DNA of 36,011 nucleotides from Acidobacteria bacterium UBA7540 (lineage in GTDB: Bacteria; Acidobacteriota; Terriglobia; UBA7540), in NCBI GenBank assembly GCA_002478145.1, contig DLMI01000118.1, positions 1 to 36,011 on the forward strand, written 5' to 3'. Position numbers and translations under genes: made by a program. Within the stretch, counting starts at the first letter, position 1. Each line of letters starts with the position of its first letter. The notes beneath the pieces are model-generated. The model did no database searches. It saw only the letters and a list, made by a program, of their open reading frames with translations, and was not told the DNA's origin. Below, piece by piece: positions 9,701 through 16,595 of the stretch.

Positions 9701-10313
9701 CGTTTTGACCGGCTTGGCTTCCACCTATTTGGAAGTCGCTAGACGCAAAGGGGTTAGAGCCGACGGGGTTGCTCATCGAGGAGTTGCCCCCCGATGGCGG
9801 GCCCTGCGGCTGGATGCCCGGTGAGAGCTGCGCCAAGGAGAGAACGTTGCGGCCGTTCAAGGGCATTTCGGTAACTGTACGCGATTCCACCACTTCCCCC
9901 AAGTCGGAAGTCTGAGCCTGGAGCAAAGGTGTCGCCGCCGTGACCTCGATGGTTTGCGTTACGGCCCCGACTTCCATCGCGACGTCGATTCTGAGCCCGC
10001 TTCCGACCTCCACGAGGATGGGCTCACGTTTGAAGTGCTTGAAGCCGGCTTTTTCCGCCTCGAGCCGATAGTTGCCCGGAAAAAGGTTGACGAACGTGTA
10101 GGACCCCGCCGCATCCGACCCCACGATGCGCTTATCCGAGGTCCCAATATTGGTCAGTGTAACTGTCGCGCCGGGAACCGCCGCTCCGCTTGAGTCCAGA
10201 ACGGTTCCGGCAAGGGTTCCATATACGGTCTGGCCCCAGCCCGCTCGAGGCCAGAGCGCCAGAAGAAAAACAACCGTTATTGACAAGAACTTAACTCTTC
10301 CAAGGTATTGCAT
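6732..10313 (-). CDS. TonB-dependent receptor, Oar-like, with carboxypeptidase-regulatory-like domain
   Basis: A 1,193-residue outer-membrane beta-barrel receptor, typical in length for the acidobacterial Oar-like family. A signal peptide at 1-27 ends in GWGQ. A CarboxypepD_reg-like beta-sandwich follows (about 30-110: GTVLDSSGAAVPGATVTLTN, GSYTFVNLFPGNYRL). The plug domain (about 120-240) contains MPLNGRNVLSLAQLSPGIQ and the VDGVPTN loop. The barrel runs to a C-terminal Phe (PRLIQFGLRFTF), the usual BAM-recognition ending. ATG at 10313 has TAGGAG seven bases upstream. The ligand is unknown; in this family it is usually thought to be an oligosaccharide or a protein-derived compound. It is first in a minus-strand run with the PD40/TPR and TPR genes. 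Confidence 0.95.
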   Translation of the reverse strand: MQYLGRVKFLSITVVFLLALWPRAGWGQTVYGTLAGTVLDSSGAAVPGATVTLTNIGTSDKRIVGSDAAGSYTFVNLFPGNYRLEAEKAGFKHFKREPILVEVGSGLRIDVAMEVGAVTQTIEVTAATPLLQAQTSDLGEVVESRTVTEMPLNGRNVLSLAQLSPGIQPQGPPSGGNSSMSNPVGSNPFASSDFQIGGSQAGQNAIFVDGVPTNGSYLNVITLIPTQDAIQEFKVQTNNMGPDFGRFAGGIINLTTKSGTNSFHGAAYEFLRNKVLDANSFFLNEAGAPVGPWTQNQFGANLGGKAVTDKLFFFSSYEGYRVRSSAALTSTVPTAAMLSGDFSALPAIYDPTTSTNCTASGGTCRTQVGLEPGGSGIPNVIAASQINSASKVLAGYFPAPTSSALTNNFTKSYGTGGDTDQLNEKVDWNVSDKQRFMARFTYYKLLNLPDSPFKDICTDRCTETVHTKQIALGDTVTFSPTTILDLHLGYTRYDYVRTPLTAGYNMSSLGGAWGTYAFNSTPLPIACVSQTPGDQFYGGGFCSAGTGSEIGAGDDTWSFTPSLTKIKGRNTFKMGYEFRLLRNNYYQTNQPTGMYAFDRNMTSANPLASAISTGNGFASFLLGYGSNSNNGSDVVTPSQMANQIFYNAMYIGDTLQATRKLTLNLGLRYDLQGNWTERFNRLVDWEPNATSPLAGITNNGVTISSGLKGAFALVDASGNPGRTDENMPTKEFNPRIGLAYRLTNKTIIRTGYGIFYLPNDIAWNTAPHNLFINTYSTPWLTTVNNAGVVPLNTFSAPFPTGITLPPGRDQAWINQQANGPSAPYATNPPAYSQEWNFNIQRELPDGTLLDVAYAGSKGTHLPMHSQDVDQLPDADLPGGSAGYTVGQLTASVPNPFYGLVQGNLTGKTVSAAQLLLPYPQYSDVSLAEPDDRDSIYHSFQMKIEKRFSHGGTLLASYTISKLISDTNNEINWLGDASPGWGDINAYNLHNERSLDGFDVPQRFVLGYVLDLPVGKGRKYGNSLSPVADKLVGGWGIDGILTLQSGFPLNIGGGSNALCNAGIPESGGCRVTRTGSESLTSGSTADRLTEWFNTSAFTNTTTLTRGNDSRTEPDLRQDGEKNMDFALFKNTRFGPDEKLGLEFRAEFFNFFNHPQFAAPNTSCCTAAAQGGTFGVVSSQYNLPRLIQFGLRFTF

Positions 10314-10950
10314 TTTAGCGCTCCTATTAGCCGAATTTTGTTAATTCCTGACTTCTAAGTCGTAGTGCGAATGGCGCGTCCACTGACAGGCGACCGACGG
10401 CAGTAAGGTCTGGCTGTAGTTGTAGTTTAGCGCCGCCGTCCGCGACCCGTGGTGCAACGCGCCCTGATTATTCGTGTTTTTCGGGTTATTCCAGGGAGGG
10501 CTGTTCAACCAGCGCTCCGAGACATGATAAGTAGCGTTGGGACCGTTACTGAGAACAAGCAAAACGGCAAGTGCCCGCAGTCCATTGAACGAGCGTTTGC
10601 TCTCTCGTCGCTTGTTCCTGCTCGTTAACCTGCTTCGAAAGGTGCTGAACGAGCCCTCGACTCGCCGTTGCCAGTGTCGGCAACGCATATTATCCTCGTG
10701 ACCGAAGGCCCGACGCTAACGAGAAACGCCCTGTGCCGGTTCCATGCCACAGCCGGCAGAGTGCGCAAGGTACCCGCTGCCTCGCCAGCTTAAGGGCCAG
10801 ACAGCGGCAGTTTGAATCACAGCATTGATGGGCCGAGCATTGACTGCATCGCTCCTAGCAACATCCAGCTAACCCTTAAACGCAGCCTGCTTCTGCACCC
10901 ACGTGCACCTGCGTGCACAGCGACTCTTACTAGAAGATGAGCAGTAACGC
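10314..10950. other. Gene-free stretch upstream of the TonB receptor
   Basis: About 640 bases without a credible gene. The open frame at 10341-10688 (minus) has no ribosome-binding site or family resemblance. The receptor promoter must lie here or inside the tandem repeat further left, but I could not find a convincing -35/-10 pair close to the start. Base composition is visibly more mixed than in the genes. Confidence 0.5.
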
Positions 10951-11184
10951 AAGGTTAAACCTGTTAGTTTTCATGAAAATTTCAGTTACTTGACGCAAGT
11001 CGTCTATGGTCAATGACCTATAAGCATTGGTGTAACCTAACTTGCGCCGCTACTGTTCGGGTTTCGCGAAGTTAACCTTGTTAGTTCTCATGAGAAGCTC
11101 AGTTATTTAATGTAAGTCTTGGCTGCTCAATTATATACGAGCATTGGTGTAAACCAAGCTGCGCCCTTGCGGTTCGGGTTTTGC
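10951..11184. repeat. Two tandem 117-bp units with a conserved palindrome
   Basis: Bases 10951-11067 align without gaps to 11068-11184 at 86 of 117 positions by my count. Each unit holds a 12-bp palindrome at the same place: TTTTCATGAAAA (10968-10979) and TTCTCATGAGAA (11085-11096). The two differ by one symmetric base-pair change that preserves the symmetry. Both also keep AGCATTGGTGTAA and GTTCGGGTTT. No start codon with a ribosome-binding site accompanies them. This may be a regulatory region or a non-coding RNA pair for the receptor gene, 640 bases away, or a decayed repeat element. Confidence 0.75.
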
Positions 11185-11314
11185 GTTCTGTTACAATTCC
11201 GCGCCTAGAGCTATCGCATGTCGACCCCGGTGTCAGGACAGCAAGAGAAAGATGCACTTGAGGCCGTTTTGGCCTCGGGAATCTTCGCAAGGGCTCCCGG
11301 ACAAGCGAAGCTGC

Positions 11315-11430
11315 TAGGAGCCTGTCGGGGATAAGAGTTCTTCGACGAAGGATCAACAACTTACAGGCATAGGCATGTCGCTAAGTTGTTGATTCTATAT
11401 ACGGCCAAATCTATCTCCGACAGGCTCCTA
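11315..11430. mobile_element. MITE-like element, about 116 bp
   Basis: Terminal inverted repeats TAGGAGCCTGTCGG / CCGACAGGCTCCTA are perfect over 14 bases (15 with the flanking C/G) and continue imperfectly (GGATAAG versus GATAGA). A second perfect inverted repeat, ATCAACAACTTA / TAAGTTGTTGAT, sits inside (11352-11363, 11382-11393). The flanks give CTAG at each outer edge, which could be a palindromic target. No transposase is present. The element ends 13 bases before the truncation point of the aldo/keto reductase remnant. Confidence 0.6.
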
Positions 11431-11443
11431 GAGTACATCACCT

Positions 11444-11578
11444 CGCATGACGAGTGCGCTGATCGGAGCCAGCCGGACCGAGCAGATTGAGCAGAACGTC
11501 TCCGCACTCGCGAACTTGAAGTTCTCAGCCGAGGAACTGCGGAGGATTGACGAGATACTTGCCCCGCAGACTGCATGA
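11444..11578 (+). pseudogene. 3' remnant of an aldo/keto reductase (last 44 codons plus stop)
   Basis: The frame reads TSALIGASRTEQIEQNV and on to a TGA at 11576-11578. It differs from the intact gene's C-terminus by one residue (Pro for Gln near the end), with four base differences in 135. Everything upstream of the codons for R-M-T-S is missing: homology to 1214 begins abruptly at CGCATGA. Downstream non-coding homology continues to 11747, where it includes the last codons (VVEVE) of a lost convergent TPR gene. Not expected to be functional. Confidence 0.88.
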
Positions 11579-11887
11579 AGAGCCAGCGTCCTCGTTCAAC
11601 CGCAGTTCCGGCTGAGGGGAGCTGCTCGCTCGTCACCTATTCTTCTGGGCGCTGCAGGAACCCGTTCCGAGCTGTTCTTGCTAAGTCAGGGTGTTTCCAA
11701 GCCTCTCGGCGAGCGACGCCGTATTCCACCTCAACGACCCAGCTAAACTACACCCCGACGGCCCGGCGCAGTCCGCATTCGTGGTATACTCGGTCAGAGC
11801 GGAACGCCAGAAATGCAAATCCGGGCGGAATCCGTGACCCGACCTTGCGAGTCGAGCATTGCCGCTAGCTCGGTCCCTCAGGCGTTC
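11579..11887. other. Duplicated intergenic DNA and leader of the TPR gene
   Basis: Bases 11579-11747 are the diverged second copy of the AKR/TPR convergent gap. From about 11748 to the TPR start the sequence is unique. An in-frame ATG at 11813 would extend the TPR protein by 25 residues without a signal peptide or ribosome-binding site. GTATACT near 11791 is a possible -10 box, with no clear -35. Confidence 0.5.
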
Positions 11888-13090
11888 ATGAGGATGTCCG
11901 GTGTAAAGGGCGAGAGATTGACGGTCTGGGGTGCGCTGAAGGAGCCATTTTCGAGGGTGCTACCCAAAACCTGCTTACAACTACCCAGATTCCAAGGCGC
12001 CTGGAGGCGTGGCCGCGGCAACGTCGAAAGAAATCCCGGCATCCGCAGTGATTTCGCGAAGTCCGTGCTGGCTCTGCTGGTATGTGCCGCGTGCTTAGGG
12101 GCTTCTACTAACCCTGGAGCCGTGGCCGAGGCCAGCACGGGCCTTGCGCTGGCGCGCCAGGGAAAGTACGAACTTGCCATTCCGCATTACCGGGCGGCCA
12201 TCGCCCTGGATCCTCTTCTGCCCGGCATTTACCTGGATCTCGGCTTGGCCTACTTTAAGCTGGACAAGCTCCCCGAAGCCGCTTCCGCATTCGAACAGGC
12301 CATAAAAGCCGACCCCAGCAGCTTTCAGGCTCGAGTGTTGCTTGGGATGAGCTATTACGGCAGCCGCCGATTCGATGCCGCCGCGGCCCAACTTAAAGTT
12401 GCGGTCGCGCAGCAGCCCGACAACACGGAATTGCGATACAAGCTGGCCCAAAGCTACTTATGGTCAAAACAATATCAGGGCGCGATCGATGAGTTCCGGC
12501 TTCTGCTGACCAAGAACCCGGATTCCGCGCCCGTTCACATGCTGTTGGGCGAAGTGCTCGATGCGGCAAACCAGGAAGACCAGGCAACGGCGGAGTTTGA
12601 AGCTGCGGTGAAAGCCTCGCCGCGCGAGCCCGAGGTTCACTTCGGTCTCGCCTACCTCTATTGGAAGCGGAAGCGTTACCAAGACGCCTGCCGCGAATTT
12701 CAGGCAGAATTGGCTAATCAACCCCAGGACACCCAGGCCTTGGCATACTTGGGCGACTCAGAAATGCATGCGGGAAACCAAAAAGAAGCCGAGGAACATC
12801 TGCGGCGGGCGTTGAAGTTGGATCCGAATTTTCGGCTCGCGCATCTGGATCTTGGCATCCTTCTGGCGAGCAGGAACGACTCCACCGGAGCCGAACGTCA
12901 TTTTCGTGAGGCGATCCGCATCGATCCATCGAAGCCAGACGCGCATTACCATTTGGGCAGGCTTTGGAATTCTTTGGGCCGCAAACAGGAAGCAGATTCC
13001 GAGTTCGCCAAGGTGAAGGAGCTGGCGAAAGAAGAGCAGCAGGAGCCGCTCCTCAAGGTATCAGGACGGGGGAGTAAGCCGTCGCCATGA
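11888..13090 (+). CDS. TPR-repeat protein coupled to the CRTAC1 gene
   Basis: About 400 residues. After a poorly defined N-terminus comes a hydrophobic segment (SVLALLVCAACLGAS), probably a signal or lipoprotein-like sequence, and then about nine TPR units to the end (GLALARQGKYELAIPHYRAA, HLRRALKLDPNFRLAHLDLG). The start is uncertain: ATG at 11888 is a compromise, and ATG 11813 and TTG 11918 (with AAGGGCGAG before it) are alternatives. The stop overlaps the next start as ATGA (13087-13090), so the two proteins are translationally coupled and probably made in fixed ratio. Periplasmic location is inferred. Substrate or partner unknown, other than the likely CRTAC1 partner. Confidence 0.85.
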   Translation: MRMSGVKGERLTVWGALKEPFSRVLPKTCLQLPRFQGAWRRGRGNVERNPGIRSDFAKSVLALLVCAACLGASTNPGAVAEASTGLALARQGKYELAIPHYRAAIALDPLLPGIYLDLGLAYFKLDKLPEAASAFEQAIKADPSSFQARVLLGMSYYGSRRFDAAAAQLKVAVAQQPDNTELRYKLAQSYLWSKQYQGAIDEFRLLLTKNPDSAPVHMLLGEVLDAANQEDQATAEFEAAVKASPREPEVHFGLAYLYWKRKRYQDACREFQAELANQPQDTQALAYLGDSEMHAGNQKEAEEHLRRALKLDPNFRLAHLDLGILLASRNDSTGAERHFREAIRIDPSKPDAHYHLGRLWNSLGRKQEADSEFAKVKELAKEEQQEPLLKVSGRGSKPSP

Positions 13091-14805
13091 ATAGAGCATC
13101 GTTTGTGTGGCGCGGAAAGAACGTCCCAATAAAGTCCATTGCGGCGTCGCCGATTCTCTGGACGGTAGCGGTTTTGTTGGCTGCCGTTTGGGTAGCCGCT
13201 TCCAGCCGAGATACCGAGACCTCCATCCACTTCGTTTATCGGCCGATCGACTTCAAGCTCGACAGTTGTGAGACGCCGGAGCGCCATGCGCCGGAAACCA
13301 TGGCCGGTGGGGTGGCTGTTTTCGACTATAACAACGACGGCTATCTGGATGTTTTCTTCACCAACGGAGCCGATATTCGGACGTTGAAAAAGACCTCTCC
13401 AAAGTACTCCGACCGCCTCTTCGAAAACGACGGGAAAGGCAACTTCAAAGATGTCACCGAAAAGGCCGGTCTCGCGGGTGTAGGCTTCGACAACGCCGTC
13501 GCGATCGGCGATTACGATAACGACGGTTACGAAGACATCTTCGTGGGCGGCGTTCATGGCAACCGGCTATACCATAACAACGGCGACGGCACGTTCACGG
13601 ATGTCACGGCGAAGGCGGGGCTGAACAAGCCGGACAGCCAATATGGCCCGTTGTGGTGTGTCGGTGCGGCCTGGGTGGATGTAAACAACGACGGGCTTTT
13701 GGACCTTTTTGTGGTCAACTATCTCGCTTGGGACATCAACACCGAACGCACCTGCGAGGCGGCGCCGGGCCAGTTCGACTACTGCCATCCGAAATTCTAT
13801 AAGCCCACCCCAAATCAGTTATTCCTAAACAATGGCGACGGCACCTTCCGGGATGTTTCGGCAGAATCGGGAATCCGCGCCCATCCCGGAAAGGGCATGG
13901 GGGTGGGGATCGCGGATTACGACCTGGATGGTTTGATGGATATTTTCGTGACCAACGACAAGATGTATAACTCGTTCTTTCATAACAAGGGCGGCGCGAA
14001 ATTCGAGGAGATCGCTTTCCAGGCCGGCTTGGCGCTCGCCGCGAACGGAGAGTTCATTTCAGGGATGGGGGTAGACTTTCGCGACATCGATAACGATGGT
14101 TATCCCGACATCGCTTTCGCAGCGCTCGATAAGGAGACCTTCCCGTTATTCCGGAACCTGGGGACGGGCAGTTTTGAGGACATCACGGAACGCAGCGGGC
14201 TGGCTTGGCTCAGCCTGCCGATGGCAGGTTATTCGCCCACGATCGCGGATTTTGACAACGATGGATGGAAGGACATCTTTGTCACGCGCGGGCACGTTCA
14301 GTCGCTTGGGTATGCGTCGAGAGTGCAAGTGGCACAGCCTAACACCGTGTTTCGGAACCAGGGCGGGACGACATTTCAGGCCCTCACTGCGCAGGCAGGT
14401 CTGACTGCGCAACCCCCCAGCCGGCATCGGGGCTCGGCGATAGGCGACCTGAACGGGGACGGGCGTCTGGACGTCGTGGTCAGCGCCATCAACGCGCCTG
14501 CCGAGGTTTGGATCAACGACAGCCCGGGGGGCAATCACTGGCTGGAGTTCAAGCTGGAGGGCACGAAGAGCAATCGCGATGGCATCGGAGCCCGAATCAA
14601 GGTGGTGGCCGGAGGGACCACTCAATACAATCACGTCTCTTTCGCCGCCGGGTATGCCTCTTCCAGTGCCGGACCCACTCACTTCGGCTTGGGCGCGAAC
14701 AAGTCGGCAGATCGTGTGGAAATCCGCTGGCCTTCAGGTATCACCCAAGAACTCACGAACGTACCCGCTGATCAGATTGTCAAGGTGAAAGAGCCGCCCA
14801 GGTAG
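13087..14805 (+). CDS. CRTAC1 family protein (FG-GAP/VCBS repeats, ASPIC/UnbV domain)
   Basis: 572 residues. A membrane or signal segment lies near 20-40 (ILWTVAVLLAAVWVAA). Seven FG-GAP/VCBS-type strands with calcium-loop signatures follow: FDYNNDGYLDVFF, GDYDNDGYEDIFV, VDVNNDGLLDLFV, ADYDLDGLMDIFV, DIDNDGYPDIAF, ADFDNDGWKDIFV and GDLNGDGRLDVVV. These form a beta-propeller. An ASPIC/UnbV domain closes the protein (about 475-570: NHWLEFKLEGTKSNRDGIGA, RVEIRWPSGITQEL). Such proteins are exported and often paired with TPR proteins in Acidobacteriota; biochemical roles are mostly unknown. It is co-translated with the preceding TPR gene. Confidence 0.92.
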   Translation: MNRASFVWRGKNVPIKSIAASPILWTVAVLLAAVWVAASSRDTETSIHFVYRPIDFKLDSCETPERHAPETMAGGVAVFDYNNDGYLDVFFTNGADIRTLKKTSPKYSDRLFENDGKGNFKDVTEKAGLAGVGFDNAVAIGDYDNDGYEDIFVGGVHGNRLYHNNGDGTFTDVTAKAGLNKPDSQYGPLWCVGAAWVDVNNDGLLDLFVVNYLAWDINTERTCEAAPGQFDYCHPKFYKPTPNQLFLNNGDGTFRDVSAESGIRAHPGKGMGVGIADYDLDGLMDIFVTNDKMYNSFFHNKGGAKFEEIAFQAGLALAANGEFISGMGVDFRDIDNDGYPDIAFAALDKETFPLFRNLGTGSFEDITERSGLAWLSLPMAGYSPTIADFDNDGWKDIFVTRGHVQSLGYASRVQVAQPNTVFRNQGGTTFQALTAQAGLTAQPPSRHRGSAIGDLNGDGRLDVVVSAINAPAEVWINDSPGGNHWLEFKLEGTKSNRDGIGARIKVVAGGTTQYNHVSFAAGYASSSAGPTHFGLGANKSADRVEIRWPSGITQELTNVPADQIVKVKEPPR

Positions 14806-14830
14806 CCGGGGACGACCCGGTTCATTCACG

Positions 14831-14874
14831 AAAAAAAACCGGCCAGCAGTCTGGCTAATGAGGCTACTGGCCGG
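14831..14874 (-). terminator. Intrinsic terminator, minus strand
   Basis: On the minus strand, an 11-bp stem CCGGCCAGTAG / CTGCTGGCCGG (one wobble pair) is followed at once by eight T. It lies 54 bases past the stop of the TonB-receptor remnant, so it appears to be that lost gene's terminator. The CRTAC1 gene ends 25 bases away on the other strand and may be protected by it. Confidence 0.85.
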
Positions 14875-14927
14875 ACAAAAGAGTTAAGTTAACGTCTTGC
14901 CGTACTAACTAACCCTTGGAGCGCTCA

Positions 14928-15056
14928 TTAGAACTTGAGCTTGAGGGCGAATTGGAAGATCCGCGGGTCCCAAACCACATTGATCTGGCCGAAGGTATTT
15001 GATGGGTAGCTATTGACGAAGGTATTGAACTCCGTGTGATTGAACGTGTTGTCTGA
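14928..15056 (-). pseudogene. 3' remnant of a TonB-dependent receptor (about 42 codons)
   Basis: Read on the minus strand to TAA at 14928-14930, the frame gives FNHTEFNTF, TFGQINVVW and DPRIFQFALKLKF. This is the ordinary end of an Oar-like receptor barrel: FNH motif, TFG turn, DPR, terminal Phe. It parallels FNHPQF and PRLIQFGLRFTF in the intact receptor of this window but is not a copy of it. Upstream of about 15057 the frame loses all resemblance to the family, so the rest of the gene is deleted. Confidence 0.85.
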
Positions 15057-15147
15057 ATGAAGCCTCCGGCTAAACTTTCGATCTTCTTGCCGCAGCGATT
15101 TACATTCGGTATTATGCTAGGGAGGTCTGAGATGCCTGTCAATGCCC

Positions 15148-15178
15148 AGTTTGCGCCTACTGATGGTCAATTTGCGCC
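15148..15178. promoter_or_regulatory. TTTGCGCC direct repeats upstream of the XylR-like gene
   Basis: AGTTTGCGCC and AATTTGCGCC are placed 21 bp apart (two helical turns), about 120 bases upstream of the regulator; a related ACTTGCGAC lies at 15260-15268. Direct repeats on one face suit an AraC-type protein, which would make this an autoregulatory site. They could equally be the edge of a vanished insertion. Confidence 0.35.
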
Positions 15179-15293
15179 ACAACGGGAAACACGTCGGCAG
15201 GCATATTTAATGCCGTGGAGCATTGAGGGTTGGCCCGATATGGGAACGTAAAATGCTAAACTTGCGACACCCCCGGCGTACGGGTTACAGGGC

Positions 15294-16520
15294 ATGAAAA
15301 AGAAGCTCCCAAAATCCCACATTCCGCAAGTGGCCCTTCTCCTTGAGACATCCACTGAGTATGGCCGCGGGCTCCTCCGAGGAATCATCCGCTACTCGCG
15401 GCTGCACGGGTTCTGGTCGCTTTATATTGCTCCCGGCCACCTCAAGCAGATCTTGCCGAAAGCAGGAGCTTGGCACGGAGATGGCATAATCGCAAGGATC
15501 CGCTCGTCGAGGACCGAGCAAATCCTCCGCGCCAGCGGGGTGCCCTTTGTTGCTTCTGACCTCTCTGAATCTTCCCCTCCGAAGGAGGAGGGTTTTTGCG
15601 GAGAAATCCGCACCGACGGTGAGTCGATTGCGCGCATGGCGGCCACGCACTTAGCCGATCGTGGACTGCGCCATTTCGCTTTTTGTGGATTCTCCCAATG
15701 TCAATGGTCGGCCTCCAGGGAGAAGACATTTGTGGAATTTCTGAAGGGAAGGGGCTTCTCGTGTTCCGCTCACCGTGTGGAATCTGCCGGATGGCTGCAA
15801 CGCACCCACTGGATTGAAGCCTGGGAGCACGAGCAGCCGATTATGACCCGCTGGCTGCAAGTGCTTCCAAAGCCGGTAGGCATCATGGCTTGCAATGACG
15901 TTTGCGGTCGCGAGGTGCTGCAAGCTTGCGCCACCGCAGGGCTAAGCGTGCCGGATGATGTTGCCGTGGTGGGCGTGGACAATGACGACATGATGTGTGA
16001 GTTATCGAACCCTCCCTTGTCAAGCGTGGCGCTCGATATCGAGAAGGCAGGGTACGCGGCTGCACGGATCCTTGATGATCTGATGCGCGGTCGGCGAGCC
16101 CGTAACCGCATCGTGTATGTAGAGCCAACTCACGTGGCGGCGCGCCGCTCCACTGATTTCATCGCCCAAGATGATCCGGTCCTGGCTACAGCGCTACGAA
16201 TGATGCGTGACCATTCGCGGCTGGGGATTGGAGTGCCCGAGGTGGTAGAACGCGTGGGCGTCCCCCGGCGGACGCTCGAACGTCGGTTCGCCCGTGCTGT
16301 CGGCAGGTCCATTCTCGGGGAGATTACGCGCAATCGGATCGAGCATGCCAAACGATTGCTGCTTGAAACTGATCTGCCATGTTTCAATGTTGGGCCTGCG
16401 GCGGGGTTCGGGAGCGTTAAGTCGTTCACCCGTACCTTTAGGCAAGCTGTCCGCTGTCCGCCGGAACGCTTTCGGACTCTTTCCAGGGCTGCCGAGCCGG
16501 GTGGTAAGCGCTTCAACTAG
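15294..16520 (+). CDS. XylR-type transcription regulator (LacI-like sensor + AraC HTH)
   Basis: 408 residues, close to E. coli XylR (392). Residues about 10-285 form a periplasmic-binding-protein-like sugar sensor (VALLLETSTEYGRGLLRGI, VAVVGVDNDDMMCELSNPPL, SSVALDIEKAGYAAARIL). The ERRSTDF-like linker appears as ARRSTDFIAQDDPV. Residues about 300-400 form a double AraC helix-turn-helix (VVERVGVPRRTLERRF, FGSVKSFTRTFRQA, CPPERFR). As in XylR, sugar binding would switch the dimer on DNA. The second helix-turn-helix contains FNVGPAAGFGSVKSFTR where the family has I-x-x-I-A-x-x-C-G-F, a mild departure. It probably regulates the adjacent sugar genes (inference from neighbourhood). Confidence 0.92.
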   Translation: MKKKLPKSHIPQVALLLETSTEYGRGLLRGIIRYSRLHGFWSLYIAPGHLKQILPKAGAWHGDGIIARIRSSRTEQILRASGVPFVASDLSESSPPKEEGFCGEIRTDGESIARMAATHLADRGLRHFAFCGFSQCQWSASREKTFVEFLKGRGFSCSAHRVESAGWLQRTHWIEAWEHEQPIMTRWLQVLPKPVGIMACNDVCGREVLQACATAGLSVPDDVAVVGVDNDDMMCELSNPPLSSVALDIEKAGYAAARILDDLMRGRRARNRIVYVEPTHVAARRSTDFIAQDDPVLATALRMMRDHSRLGIGVPEVVERVGVPRRTLERRFARAVGRSILGEITRNRIEHAKRLLLETDLPCFNVGPAAGFGSVKSFTRTFRQAVRCPPERFRTLSRAAEPGGKRFN

Positions 16521-16595
16521 CCCCAGAATAAGAACTCCCCGAGCTTCTTCACCAGCCTCGAGGCTCGCGCAGGCGATGGGGCGCGCTGCGGCAAA

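Noticed and set aside
10341..10688. A 115-codon open frame upstream of the TonB receptor
   Set aside because: No ribosome-binding site, no hydrophobic or domain pattern, composition unlike the surrounding genes.
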